Positions 47,026 through 54,983 of a stretch of DNA of 64,000 bases are shown in pieces. Below the pieces are notes generated by a model. The model searched no databases, had not been told where the DNA came from, and saw nothing but the letters and a program-made list of their open reading frames with translations. Source of the stretch: Idiomarinaceae bacterium HL-53 (GTDB taxonomy: Bacteria > Pseudomonadota > Gammaproteobacteria > Enterobacterales > Alteromonadaceae); assembly GCA_001458075.1 (NCBI GenBank), contig LN899469.1:2488501-2552500 (forward strand), written 5' to 3'. The translations under genes and the position numbers were made by a program. Each line of letters begins with the position of its first letter. Position 1 is the stretch's first letter.

Positions 47026-48504
47026 ATGTGGACACAAATGAAAAATAATAAGAGTGTTCAATTAGAGGGAACCCATGTTTATGTTGCGCCAGCAACCCCC
47101 GCGGGCAAGGTGCTAGCGGAAGAATTAAAGGCGCAAGGGGCACATGTTGAGGGATTTGTAGATAACCTCAAAACCGGCGACAATATTGTTAACGACCCTA
47201 CTTTACTCGCTCCCGAAGACTATATTGTGGTTGCAGAAGGTGCCTATCAAGAAGTCATCTGCAGCACACTGGTGCAGCGTGGGGCACTCGCGCCCCAAGT
47301 TCTCACAGTACATCAAGGGCACATTAGTCAATTCCACTACAGTTGGCGCTTACGTCTTAAAAACCTTATCCATCAGGCTGAAATTTTGGTGCTTTCAGGC
47401 TTAATCAGCCTTATCGCAAACCTTGCACCGAGCCGACGAGTGGTATATTACACCGAAAAATTCATCGACAACAACACGCTCGTCGCTTGGCAATATCACT
47501 GCACCATGGCACCAGAGCGAGCCATTTTAGTCAGCAAGAACATCTCAACCATTAGTGGAAATTCATACCCCATACACTCCATCGACACACTCGCTGGAAA
47601 GCTTGCACTTATACGAGCCAAATGTGTCGTTATCGATCATGAGTACCATGGAAAACTCTTTGATGTAGTTCGCAGTAAACGCCCTTTCATTCAAATATTT
47701 CACGGTTTGCCTTATAAATTTTTGGCCGGTAATAAGCACTTCAAACACATCAACGACCGTGTGTTTATTTCAAGCTCGGATTACTTTAATGAACTTTTCT
47801 TTCCAAGATTGTTCAGAGCCGAGCGCTATTTAGCGCTGGGGTATCCTCGTAATGATGTATTTCTGCAAAGCCCAGCCGAACGTTGTTGGGTGAATACTCC
47901 TACAGAGCAATTGCCACAAGGCCTGATAGAACGAAGAGGACAACTCTGGGTTTATATGCCGACTTTTCGGGATAATGGTGCGTTTGAAATGCCCTTCTCT
48001 CTAGAAAAAATGCAGTCGCTTTGTGAACAAACAAAACGAAGCCTCGTTCTGAAATTTCACCCATTTGTGGCCAAGCAAGTTATTCAAATGTTCGAGCTTG
48101 AGGGCGTTGAGGAGCATATCGTTGCCTTACCGGGACTTCCAAATATCTTTTTGTATCCCACTCGCATGAATATTTACCCATGGCTTGCCGATGCGGAGCT
48201 TTTAATCACAGATTACTCGAGCGTTGCATTTGATTTCTTGTTAGCAGACAAACCGATGGTGTTTTTCCAACACGATTACGATACCTATTACCAAAATCGA
48301 GGAGCGTTCACAGTGCCAACGGAAGACTTTGCCGCCGGGCCCGTGGTGAAGAATGAAAGTGAGCTTTTTGCCTGTTTAGCTCAAATAGCCGAGAGCGGTG
48401 CCGATACAGAGCGAGGTAAACGCATCAAGTTGATAGAAAAGCTTAAGATAAGAACTGAACTAGCCTGCCCACAGTTGGTAGCACTAACTCGAGAGATAGA
48501 ATGA
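47026..48504 (+). CDS. CDP-glycerol glycerophosphotransferase family protein (TagF/TagB-like)
   Basis: 492 residues. An N-terminal Rossmann-like domain (about 15-95) is followed by a Glyphos_transf (PF04464) GT-B domain. The latter has IFHGLPYKF (about 224), WVYMPTFRD (308-316), LKFHPF (342-347) and LLITDYSSVAFDF (392-404). Such enzymes transfer glycerol or ribitol phosphate from CDP-polyol to teichoic-acid-type acceptors. The start is uncertain: ATG at 47026 or 47038, neither with a strong ribosome site. It overlaps tagD by 4 bases, which probably supplies its CDP-glycerol. Confidence 0.88.
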   Translation: MWTQMKNNKSVQLEGTHVYVAPATPAGKVLAEELKAQGAHVEGFVDNLKTGDNIVNDPTLLAPEDYIVVAEGAYQEVICSTLVQRGALAPQVLTVHQGHISQFHYSWRLRLKNLIHQAEILVLSGLISLIANLAPSRRVVYYTEKFIDNNTLVAWQYHCTMAPERAILVSKNISTISGNSYPIHSIDTLAGKLALIRAKCVVIDHEYHGKLFDVVRSKRPFIQIFHGLPYKFLAGNKHFKHINDRVFISSSDYFNELFFPRLFRAERYLALGYPRNDVFLQSPAERCWVNTPTEQLPQGLIERRGQLWVYMPTFRDNGAFEMPFSLEKMQSLCEQTKRSLVLKFHPFVAKQVIQMFELEGVEEHIVALPGLPNIFLYPTRMNIYPWLADAELLITDYSSVAFDFLLADKPMVFFQHDYDTYYQNRGAFTVPTEDFAAGPVVKNESELFACLAQIAESGADTERGKRIKLIEKLKIRTELACPQLVALTREIE

Positions 48505-48914
48505 AAACGGTTATCACCTATGGCACTTTTGATTTATTTCACATCGGTCATGTAAATCTACTGAAGCGTGCACGAACCCTCGGGGATCGACTTATTGTTG
48601 CCGTATCCACGGATGAATTTAATCAAGGTAAAGGAAAAACCACACTGGTTCCTTATGAGCATCGAGTGGCTATTCTGGAAAGCTGTCGCTACGTTGATCT
48701 CGTTATCCCCGAGAACGACTGGGCTCAAAAGAAAAACGACATTGTCGAGCATCAGGTAGACACCTTTGTTATTGGTGACGATTGGCGCGGTAAGTTCGAT
48801 GAGCTTTCAGAACTTTGCGAGGTGGTTTACCTAGAACGCACGAAAGACATATCCTCGACTGCGATGAAGCAAGCGATTCTAGTCTTTACTCAATTACAAA
48901 AAGACTTGCTTTAA
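48501..48914 (+). CDS. tagD: Glycerol-3-phosphate cytidylyltransferase
   Basis: 137 residues, close to the about 130 of TagD. Nucleotidyltransferase signatures: YGTFDLFHIGHVNLLKRA (7-24, HxGH at 14-17) and the C-terminal RTKDISSTAMK (ISST motif). It makes CDP-glycerol from CTP and glycerol-3-phosphate. It starts inside the upstream glycerophosphotransferase gene and ends 4 bases inside the convergent second one, so the three form a compact functional group. Confidence 0.93.
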   Translation: MKTVITYGTFDLFHIGHVNLLKRARTLGDRLIVAVSTDEFNQGKGKTTLVPYEHRVAILESCRYVDLVIPENDWAQKKNDIVEHQVDTFVIGDDWRGKFDELSELCEVVYLERTKDISSTAMKQAILVFTQLQKDLL

Positions 48915-50320
48915 GTCTCATTGAATTGTTCGACAATCAGCTTGGCAACGCGTTGTGATGATTCATTATCGCGATAATGATGCACAATTTTGCTGATCAC
49001 TTCCCTTTCGCTTATATAACTTTTTGGTTTGTCCAGTTGTCTTAATATTTCCTTTTGTAATGAAATTTGGTCAAAGCACTGAGGACCTGGCGCCCAGAAG
49101 TCATAAGGCTCAATCAAAAAGCCGCGGGTTTCTTTATATTTATCAGCGTCTGTTGGCGTGAAAATGATTGGCTTATCTAACAACAAATAATCAAAATACA
49201 CCGAAGAATAATCCGTGATGAGCAAATCGGCGGCGGCAAGCATCTCATAAAAATCATAGTCATTTTCAATTAACGGTTGATCTGTCATCACCCAAACCGA
49301 CTCTGGCAGTTCATCCTTCGCTCCTAAACCAAAATCATCTTCATGATACGGATGAGGCTTCACTACCAACACTAGCTTCTCCCTTTCGAGGAACTCGAAC
49401 AATGCTTCTCTATTAAAACGGTCAAAGCCAAAAATCTGAAGATTGTCATCGCCATTTACTTGGCCGTACATGGTTTTGCGGAAGGTCGGCATGTAAAGAA
49501 CTACCCGACGACCGTTTAGTTTACGCCCTAAGGTTGTCTCAAGCTTATCTACAGCCCCACTTTCAAATAATAAATCGTTTCGTGGCATTCCTGTAACTAC
49601 ATATTGTTCAGCGTTAATTCCATAACAAGCATTCATTAAACTCGTGTATGTGGATGAATACGAAGCGACTGCTGAATACTGCAACCAACGTTCTCGGGTA
49701 CGCACACGTGTTTGTACAGGTTGATATCGACTCATGAAATTTAAACCTTTCATGGGAAAACCGTGCCAAAGTTGAACTGCTTTGGTATTGCTTGGAAATA
49801 TTTTATCGTGCGTAACCACTGCCAATTTACAGCGAAGTGAATCGATCAAATAGTCTGATGACTTGTGATGTTCGTGGTGGAAAGCCGTATCAATTCCTAA
49901 CCGTTCAAAGCTTACCTTCTTCTTCAACGCTAAGGTATTGGAGCCAGAGTTGTTGTTGATAAATATGGCTAATCGCTCACTTTGATGGAGCGCTGAGTCA
50001 AAATCAAACGCTAGAAAATCCTGATGCTCTCCTTCACCGTCCAACTTAGAGCGAAAGACCGGCCAGTAAACTTCGAAACTAGTTACGTTATGAGACAAAA
50101 GCTGCTCAATAATTTCCATTTGATATTGCGAGGCAATGACAATTCTATAATCGCCATTCAACTGTAAGAATGAGTCGAGTGATATGATAGGCAAACCTAA
50201 AAATTGAGTCCCCCACTTTCTTGGGTCGTTATCGAGGAAACCGCACCATTCTCGATTCGGATCACTTTGAATAGCTGATTCACCACGCTTTGACGCACCA
50301 AAAATCACATATTTTGTCAC
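48911..50320 (-). CDS. Second CDP-glycerol glycerophosphotransferase family protein
   Basis: 469 residues from the GTG at 50320 (GAGG 8 bases upstream); a TTG eight codons earlier is much weaker. The N-terminal Rossmann domain (TKYVIFGASKRGES, GFLDNDPRKWG..., about 1-105) is followed by a Glyphos_transf domain with LWHGFPMKG, VLYMPTFRK, VVKPHPYHE and LITDYSSVYFDYLL. It is distinct in sequence from the other copy, so it may perform a different step (primer versus polymer, or a different acceptor). AT content appears higher than in the housekeeping genes. Confidence 0.87.
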   Translation of the reverse strand: MTKYVIFGASKRGESAIQSDPNREWCGFLDNDPRKWGTQFLGLPIISLDSFLQLNGDYRIVIASQYQMEIIEQLLSHNVTSFEVYWPVFRSKLDGEGEHQDFLAFDFDSALHQSERLAIFINNNSGSNTLALKKKVSFERLGIDTAFHHEHHKSSDYLIDSLRCKLAVVTHDKIFPSNTKAVQLWHGFPMKGLNFMSRYQPVQTRVRTRERWLQYSAVASYSSTYTSLMNACYGINAEQYVVTGMPRNDLLFESGAVDKLETTLGRKLNGRRVVLYMPTFRKTMYGQVNGDDNLQIFGFDRFNREALFEFLEREKLVLVVKPHPYHEDDFGLGAKDELPESVWVMTDQPLIENDYDFYEMLAAADLLITDYSSVYFDYLLLDKPIIFTPTDADKYKETRGFLIEPYDFWAPGPQCFDQISLQKEILRQLDKPKSYISEREVISKIVHHYRDNESSQRVAKLIVEQFNET

Positions 50321-50447
50321 CGCAAATTCCTCTCTATTCTTCAACTCGCAGGCTCATATTGACATTAACAGTAGGTGTTGAAAAACTAAAGAAAAAGTAC
50401 AGGCTTCCGATATGCAGAATAACCTTCCCCGTAGGCGTAATTAACTT

Positions 50448-51494
50448 ATGCGATGTATATGTCTCGTTCAAAGCCCATTGCAAGCGATCAACGCCACAGA
50501 AGCTGCTCATTTCTTTGGTTGTACAGACGTTACCTATGTCACGATAAAGTGGGACAAACGCCCTAACAATCACAGACAAACACTGGCTCAGATTCCACCC
50601 AACAGCCATGTTATGACTTTATTGCGAGACGATACAAATAGCTTCACTGCAGTCAATTATTATGCTTCGGTGCTACCCGTGCTGAATAAACTGAACGCCG
50701 ATTTGTTAATTATTGGAGATGTTCGGCCTTACGCTTTCACAGATCTAGCACGCTCCATTAATGCAAAAACGCGAGTGTTGGTAGACGATGGAACAGGTAC
50801 TTTAGTGGTTTACGAATACCTAGTGAAATCAGGAAAGTACTATGATTTACCAAAAAGCAGTTCACCAATTCGCCAAGCAGAAAGAGATGAGCAGAAACGC
50901 GCAATGGGAATTCAAGTAGACGCTACTCCACCTTATGATTTGTTTACTTGTTTCGATCTGCCGGAAACTCAGGCAACTAAGGTTCATCACCAACCATGCG
51001 CGAGGTTTGTTTTTACTCACCACGAGCTTAATTACAAACAAATCGCTATCGCCGGTGCACCTTTGGTCGAATTAAATAAGCTCTCCTTAAGTGATTATCT
51101 GAGTGCGATTGCAGCCATGACAAAAAATAAAGATGTGGAATATCTTTATATCCCTCACAGAAATGAAACAAAGGAAAAGCTAGATAGTTTACAGGAAGCG
51201 CTTCCTGTTAAATTGTTGCCGATCGACCGACCTATAGAGCTTTGGTTGAAGTTTCACCCAAATCCTCCAGCCAAACTTTATTCTATCATTTCCACGTGTT
51301 TGTGGAATATCCATGAGTCGCAACCAAGTATTCAAGTAAAAGCATTTCTTCCGAGTCGTAATGCATGGCAACGAGGAGCACAAAAGGAGGCGTGGGGAAT
51401 TGCTGGGGTCACGTCAGTCGATTCCATGCTTCTTATAGTTGACTATTTCAAGAATCATTTGCCTCACGAGGAAGTTTCTTGTCATGGAAACTAA
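50448..51494 (+). CDS. Sialyltransferase-like glycosyltransferase (GT52/polyST-type fold)
   Basis: 348 residues. The start CICLVQSPLQAINATEA matches the beginning of bacterial GT52/polysialyltransferase-type proteins. An acidic pair plus Gly (VDDGTGT, 112-118), a His motif (YIPHRNE, 234-240), RPIELWLKFHP (261-271) and a Ser/Thr-rich region near STCLWN fit the pattern DDG ... H ... PIE ... S of those CMP-sugar-dependent enzymes. I infer transfer of a nonulosonic acid, possibly CMP-pseudaminic acid from the neighbouring operon. No membrane helix is seen. Assignment is by motif pattern only. Confidence 0.6.
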   Translation: MRCICLVQSPLQAINATEAAHFFGCTDVTYVTIKWDKRPNNHRQTLAQIPPNSHVMTLLRDDTNSFTAVNYYASVLPVLNKLNADLLIIGDVRPYAFTDLARSINAKTRVLVDDGTGTLVVYEYLVKSGKYYDLPKSSSPIRQAERDEQKRAMGIQVDATPPYDLFTCFDLPETQATKVHHQPCARFVFTHHELNYKQIAIAGAPLVELNKLSLSDYLSAIAAMTKNKDVEYLYIPHRNETKEKLDSLQEALPVKLLPIDRPIELWLKFHPNPPAKLYSIISTCLWNIHESQPSIQVKAFLPSRNAWQRGAQKEAWGIAGVTSVDSMLLIVDYFKNHLPHEEVSCHGN

Positions 51495-51936
51495 ACAAAC
51501 CAATGTAGCCATTTTCGGAACAGGGGAACTTGGCATAGACGCTCTCCGCCGTTATCGATTTCAGTCCAACATGAATATCGTGACCTTTCCGGATAATAAC
51601 AAAGAAAAACAAGGAAGTAGTATTCAAGGTATACCGGTTCAGAGCCCAGAGGTGGTGAGTGCAGCAGACCTTGACCAAATAATCATTGCCAGTGGTGCAC
51701 ATCGTGCCATTAGTCTACAACTTATCCAACTCGGTTTTAACAGTGATAATTTTACAGTTGCTACAACAAGAGCTGATCACACAAGTCCTGAACAAATCGC
51801 AAGCTTAATTCGAAACTTATTTCAGCATCAAACACCTTTAGCATCATTGGTTTGCTCTGCAAGTTCTTTGAACACGGAGCCAGAAGCTTACCAATTTACG
51901 CGGGAGCTTGAACAAGATGGTATCGAAAAACCTTAA
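51484..51936 (+). CDS. Stand-alone Rossmann-fold protein (sugar-modifying N-terminal domain type)
   Basis: 150 residues from the ATG at 51484 (GAGGAAG upstream), overlapping the glycosyltransferase gene by 11 bases. Residues 6-100 (VAIFGTGELGIDALRRY, FPDNNKEKQG, GIPVQSPE, IIIASGAHRAIS) resemble the N-terminal domains of both glycerophosphotransferases in this cluster. The catalytic domain that normally follows is missing. It may be an independent NAD- or nucleotide-binding accessory protein or a gene fragment. Confidence 0.65.
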   Translation: METKQTNVAIFGTGELGIDALRRYRFQSNMNIVTFPDNNKEKQGSSIQGIPVQSPEVVSAADLDQIIIASGAHRAISLQLIQLGFNSDNFTVATTRADHTSPEQIASLIRNLFQHQTPLASLVCSASSLNTEPEAYQFTRELEQDGIEKP

Positions 51937-52318
51937 GAAATTTTGGCTTTATTGGTACCGCTACTGGGCGCTGAAATTGCATTTAAATGTAACGCGAGAA
52001 TGTAAAAGATTGGCTGCAATTGAACACGTTAAGGACGCGCAGCATAGGCTCACTGCGTTTATAAGTCTCTTTTCTGCCTATGATTTTCTTGGTAATTTTG
52101 AATCTGCCCACAAGTCGGTAGCACAACATAAAAAATTCCCATACGGCTTTTATCAACACAACGAGACATTAGCGCGATTAAATGCGCGCCACGGCAAATT
52201 CAACGAAGTACAAAAGCTCTGGCTCTATGATGCACAAAATAGAGATTTAGCTCCACGGTATAATCTAGAAGACATTGACACTTGTAGTGGTCAAGAAAAA
52301 CTGGCCACAGGTTTATAG
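51917..52318 (+). CDS. Unknown protein
   Basis: 133 residues from the ATG at 51917 (GGGAG about 10 bases upstream), overlapping the preceding gene by 20 bases. It is basic, aromatic-rich and mostly helical; no family recognised. The segment FLGNFESAHKSVAQHKKFP...HNETLARLNARHGKF has a helix-turn-helix spacing reminiscent of TPR-like repeats, but too degenerate to assign. It is the last plus-strand gene before the convergent pse/lux operon, whose final gene is truncated 8 bases away. Confidence 0.5.
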   Translation: MVSKNLKKFWLYWYRYWALKLHLNVTRECKRLAAIEHVKDAQHRLTAFISLFSAYDFLGNFESAHKSVAQHKKFPYGFYQHNETLARLNARHGKFNEVQKLWLYDAQNRDLAPRYNLEDIDTCSGQEKLATGL

Positions 52319-52326
52319 TTAACCCA

Positions 52327-52740
52327 TTATTTTTGCTCTACCATATACGGATCTCTCTCACTTCTCACATGCTTCAGCGCCGATAGGTTTAACACATAAT
52401 CATATTGGCCATCGGAGCCGATAAAAGCGTCATATTCTAAGGAGCCAATATCTAGTGAAAATGTTTTGAAATCTTCAACTTTATATCCTTGGCTGCTCCG
52501 TATATCGCGAACTAACTCAACAAGGTTGTTCTCACTCAAATCAACTGCGTGCAGTTTTATTGGACCTCGCTTGAAAATTTCTCTTACCACAGCCTGTCCT
52601 ATGGAACCAGCTGCTCCTAACACCAAGAATCGACTGTTAGCGACTAATTCTTGTAGTTCTCTCTCATGTTCAACCAAATCTGACTCGAATAGGGAATTCT
52701 CTCTTCCAATTAATTGGTAAATATCATGATGAGCAAACAT
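52327..52740 (-). pseudogene. Truncated nucleotide-sugar dehydratase (PF02719-type SDR), N-terminal part only
   Basis: Translation can start at the ATG at 52740, two bases after the luxC stop codon, with AGGAAGGT upstream, giving 137 residues. An N-terminal extension of about 34 residues precedes the Rossmann motif VLGAAGSIGQAVVREIF, then VDLSENNLVELVRDIRS, FSLDIGS and LNLSALKHVRSERDPY, the PF02719 (CapD/FlaA1/PseB-like) pattern. Full-length relatives are about 330-390 residues. The reading frame stops right after DPYMVEQK, losing the catalytic Tyr-Lys and the C-terminal half. No continuation is found in any minus-strand frame downstream. Probably inactive. Confidence 0.75.
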
Positions 52741-52742
52741 AT

Positions 52743-53912
52743 CTACCTTCCTATAATCCGGCTTAGCTGGGCTACCAAATCCATCCCATCCCAAACCGTA
52801 TCAAAATCGAGCGCTTGGCCTACAGGTACTATTCTATCGACACCTATAAGGCAGTGCTTTAGCCACTCTTCAACGTTATCAACTCCCCAATAACTCATGG
52901 TTTGATACGCTGGCGTGAGAAAACGATTCAACTCTTGTAATTCATTGACGTAACTCTCAACGAAAAGGCCTGCGCCACCATGCACTTCCTCAAACATAGG
53001 AGAGACTTTCTCTGCCCACGCACGCAATACACCGGCGTGCTGAACGTTTCCGTCAACTACCCCAGACATTGCCATGTCTTGCGCGTTATTGAGTGCTTGA
53101 TAACGTTCACTGTCTGTAAACTGATATTTTTGCTCCGCAGTTTCTGTGCCAAGGTAAAATTCAAACGCCTGCCAGAACTTCTCCTGCGCGTGGTTTAAAC
53201 CTGCCCTTTCCCCTTTCCAAATCAACAGTTTGGAAGATGAGCATGCCTGCTGAGCGAAGGTTAAATTATCCCTAACGAAGTCTGCAACGAGTTGGTCAAG
53301 TGTCGGTTTATCGACACGTAACAGCGCATCAATACCGATTACTGAGAACGAGATTTTGTGGGCAAATACAATATCTCGGCAATGCGCAGGGGTTTCAACT
53401 CGTTTAAGCGCACGAATACCCTCATTTGAGCCCCACAACACACGGGCATCAATACGTGCCTGCAGGGCTGCTAACTTCGGGTCATCCCTTTCACAGCGCA
53501 CTAATTGAAATCGAGCTGAGGCTTCTGGATGCTCGGGTGCAATTCGCGCAATATGCTCACAAAGCAAATCGGCACTGCCACCCACTTTTGAAGAGAGTCG
53601 AATAATATTCGCGTTCCCGCAAAGTAAACTCAATATTCCCGAATAGACGAACAAACTGTCTACATTGCCGGGTGCTGCGTGAAATACCTTCCCAATCGGC
53701 CTGATCACCAAATGCTCATAGCGCTTTGCTACAGCCAACATATTCGACTTACGCAACCAGTACCCAAGCGCTACTAGATCGGGGAAGCCCCTTACTTCTG
53801 GCGCGCGCATCAAGCTCCGGGAGAGGCTCTCGGTAAATGCAAAAAACGACTCATGTGCAAACGTAGTAAGTTTAGGCTTGAGCCCTACAGGGTTGATGAC
53901 TTGCCACGTCAT
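52743..53912 (-). CDS. luxC: LuxC-like acyl-CoA/acyl-protein reductase
   Basis: 389 residues of the LuxC family (PF05893), related to aldehyde dehydrogenases. HAAPGNVDSLFVYS (78-91), VLWGSNEGIRALK (158-170) and the probable catalytic Cys224 in FAQQACSSSKLLIW are visible. In bioluminescence LuxC reduces an acyl thioester to aldehyde using NADPH. Here there is no luciferase, and the gene overlaps luxE by 4 bases inside an operon with pseudaminic acid genes, so a role in making a modified acyl group for glycan decoration is inferred. It is shorter than luminescence LuxC (about 475). Confidence 0.88.
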   Translation of the reverse strand: MTWQVINPVGLKPKLTTFAHESFFAFTESLSRSLMRAPEVRGFPDLVALGYWLRKSNMLAVAKRYEHLVIRPIGKVFHAAPGNVDSLFVYSGILSLLCGNANIIRLSSKVGGSADLLCEHIARIAPEHPEASARFQLVRCERDDPKLAALQARIDARVLWGSNEGIRALKRVETPAHCRDIVFAHKISFSVIGIDALLRVDKPTLDQLVADFVRDNLTFAQQACSSSKLLIWKGERAGLNHAQEKFWQAFEFYLGTETAEQKYQFTDSERYQALNNAQDMAMSGVVDGNVQHAGVLRAWAEKVSPMFEEVHGGAGLFVESYVNELQELNRFLTPAYQTMSYWGVDNVEEWLKHCLIGVDRIVPVGQALDFDTVWDGMDLVAQLSRIIGR

Positions 53913-54982
53913 GATGCACTTCCTTCAAATGTGTCACTGCAGCCTCTTGCTTCCACTTTGGGCAACCTGCCGAGTACTTCAAAATATTTTCCGTGCCTAC
54001 CACACGGGCAGTTGTCCTCTCCTAAGAGTCGCCCTCTATCTTCGGTAAGTAAACTATGTCCAGGATAGCTATGGGGTAAGGCCGAGAGTACTTGAATGAC
54101 CCCTTCAAAGCCTTCTCCGAGAGGTTGCCACGTTTGCGGATCACGAACAATGACATCTGCTGTATTTGGGCAATGTAAATGTCCTTCCTCACACGTAACA
54201 AACACTGAACCAACCTGCTCTACCATGCCATAAAAATTATGAACCTTAATTGTGCCCAAGTGCTTATGGACAGTCTGGTTAAATATTTGCGTGCTCACCG
54301 CTTCATCCTGAAGCTTTTTCCAACCACCACTATGAAGTAAAACTGCATCTTCAAAATCCAAATGAATCCCAGCTTGCTCGAGCGCTTGCACGCCATGCTT
54401 CCAAACCATAAAGGTGAAGCCAAACATTAACACTGGCTTGCTTGCAAAACGCTCATAAAAGTCACGAATTGCATCGATATTAAGCGACATGTCTTCATTT
54501 AGTGCATAAGTATGGTCACGCCCAAGAAATGACAATCCCTGAATTCCTGCACCACGTGCCGAAAACGATTCTCTGTCCTTGATCACATTCGGATGGTCCC
54601 AAATCAACATATGGCGGCGCTGCTTTCCGAGCCATTCCTGCATGATCTTTACCAAAACGCGGCTCTGAAGCTTCGCAGTTTCTGCATCGAGATAAATTCG
54701 AGACGGTGTTTGCCCGGTTGTTCCTGAAGATTGCAGTACTTTAAATACTTGCTCATCCGGAATACTTTTCAGTTCACGCTGTTTGAAAAGAGAAACAGTT
54801 AGAAAGGGAAATTCCTCGAGTGAGTTTAATTGCATTGCCGGCATTGTGGGCGCAACCAAAGCGTACTCAGCACAATGCGTGCGATGATGCTCTGTTAAAT
54901 CGGTTAGCGCTTTTAAAAGCAACTCCTGTTTTCGCTTTTGCGGTAATGAGTAAGGTGCATTCTCGAGCAATGAAGCCAGCAT
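53909..54982 (-). CDS. luxE: LuxE-like acyl-protein synthetase
   Basis: 357 residues (PF04443). Adenylation motif SSGTTGQTPSRIYLD (85-99), VLLHSGGWKKLQ and NFYGMVEQVGSVFV. The C-terminal RGCSDT with Cys348 corresponds to the acyl-accepting Cys near the end of LuxE. LuxE activates a carboxylic acid as acyl-AMP and passes the acyl group to LuxC. It is coupled to luxC (4-base overlap) and lies 1 base downstream of the AMP ligase. The acid substrate is unknown. Confidence 0.88.
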   Translation of the reverse strand: MLASLLENAPYSLPQKRKQELLLKALTDLTEHHRTHCAEYALVAPTMPAMQLNSLEEFPFLTVSLFKQRELKSIPDEQVFKVLQSSGTTGQTPSRIYLDAETAKLQSRVLVKIMQEWLGKQRRHMLIWDHPNVIKDRESFSARGAGIQGLSFLGRDHTYALNEDMSLNIDAIRDFYERFASKPVLMFGFTFMVWKHGVQALEQAGIHLDFEDAVLLHSGGWKKLQDEAVSTQIFNQTVHKHLGTIKVHNFYGMVEQVGSVFVTCEEGHLHCPNTADVIVRDPQTWQPLGEGFEGVIQVLSALPHSYPGHSLLTEDRGRLLGEDNCPCGRHGKYFEVLGRLPKVEARGCSDTFEGSAS

Positions 54983-54983
54983 G

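Noticed and set aside
52743..54982. luxC-luxE as a bioluminescence operon
   Set aside because: No luxA, luxB or luxD is present, and the genes are embedded in a pseudaminic acid operon with acp, fabG and an AMP ligase.
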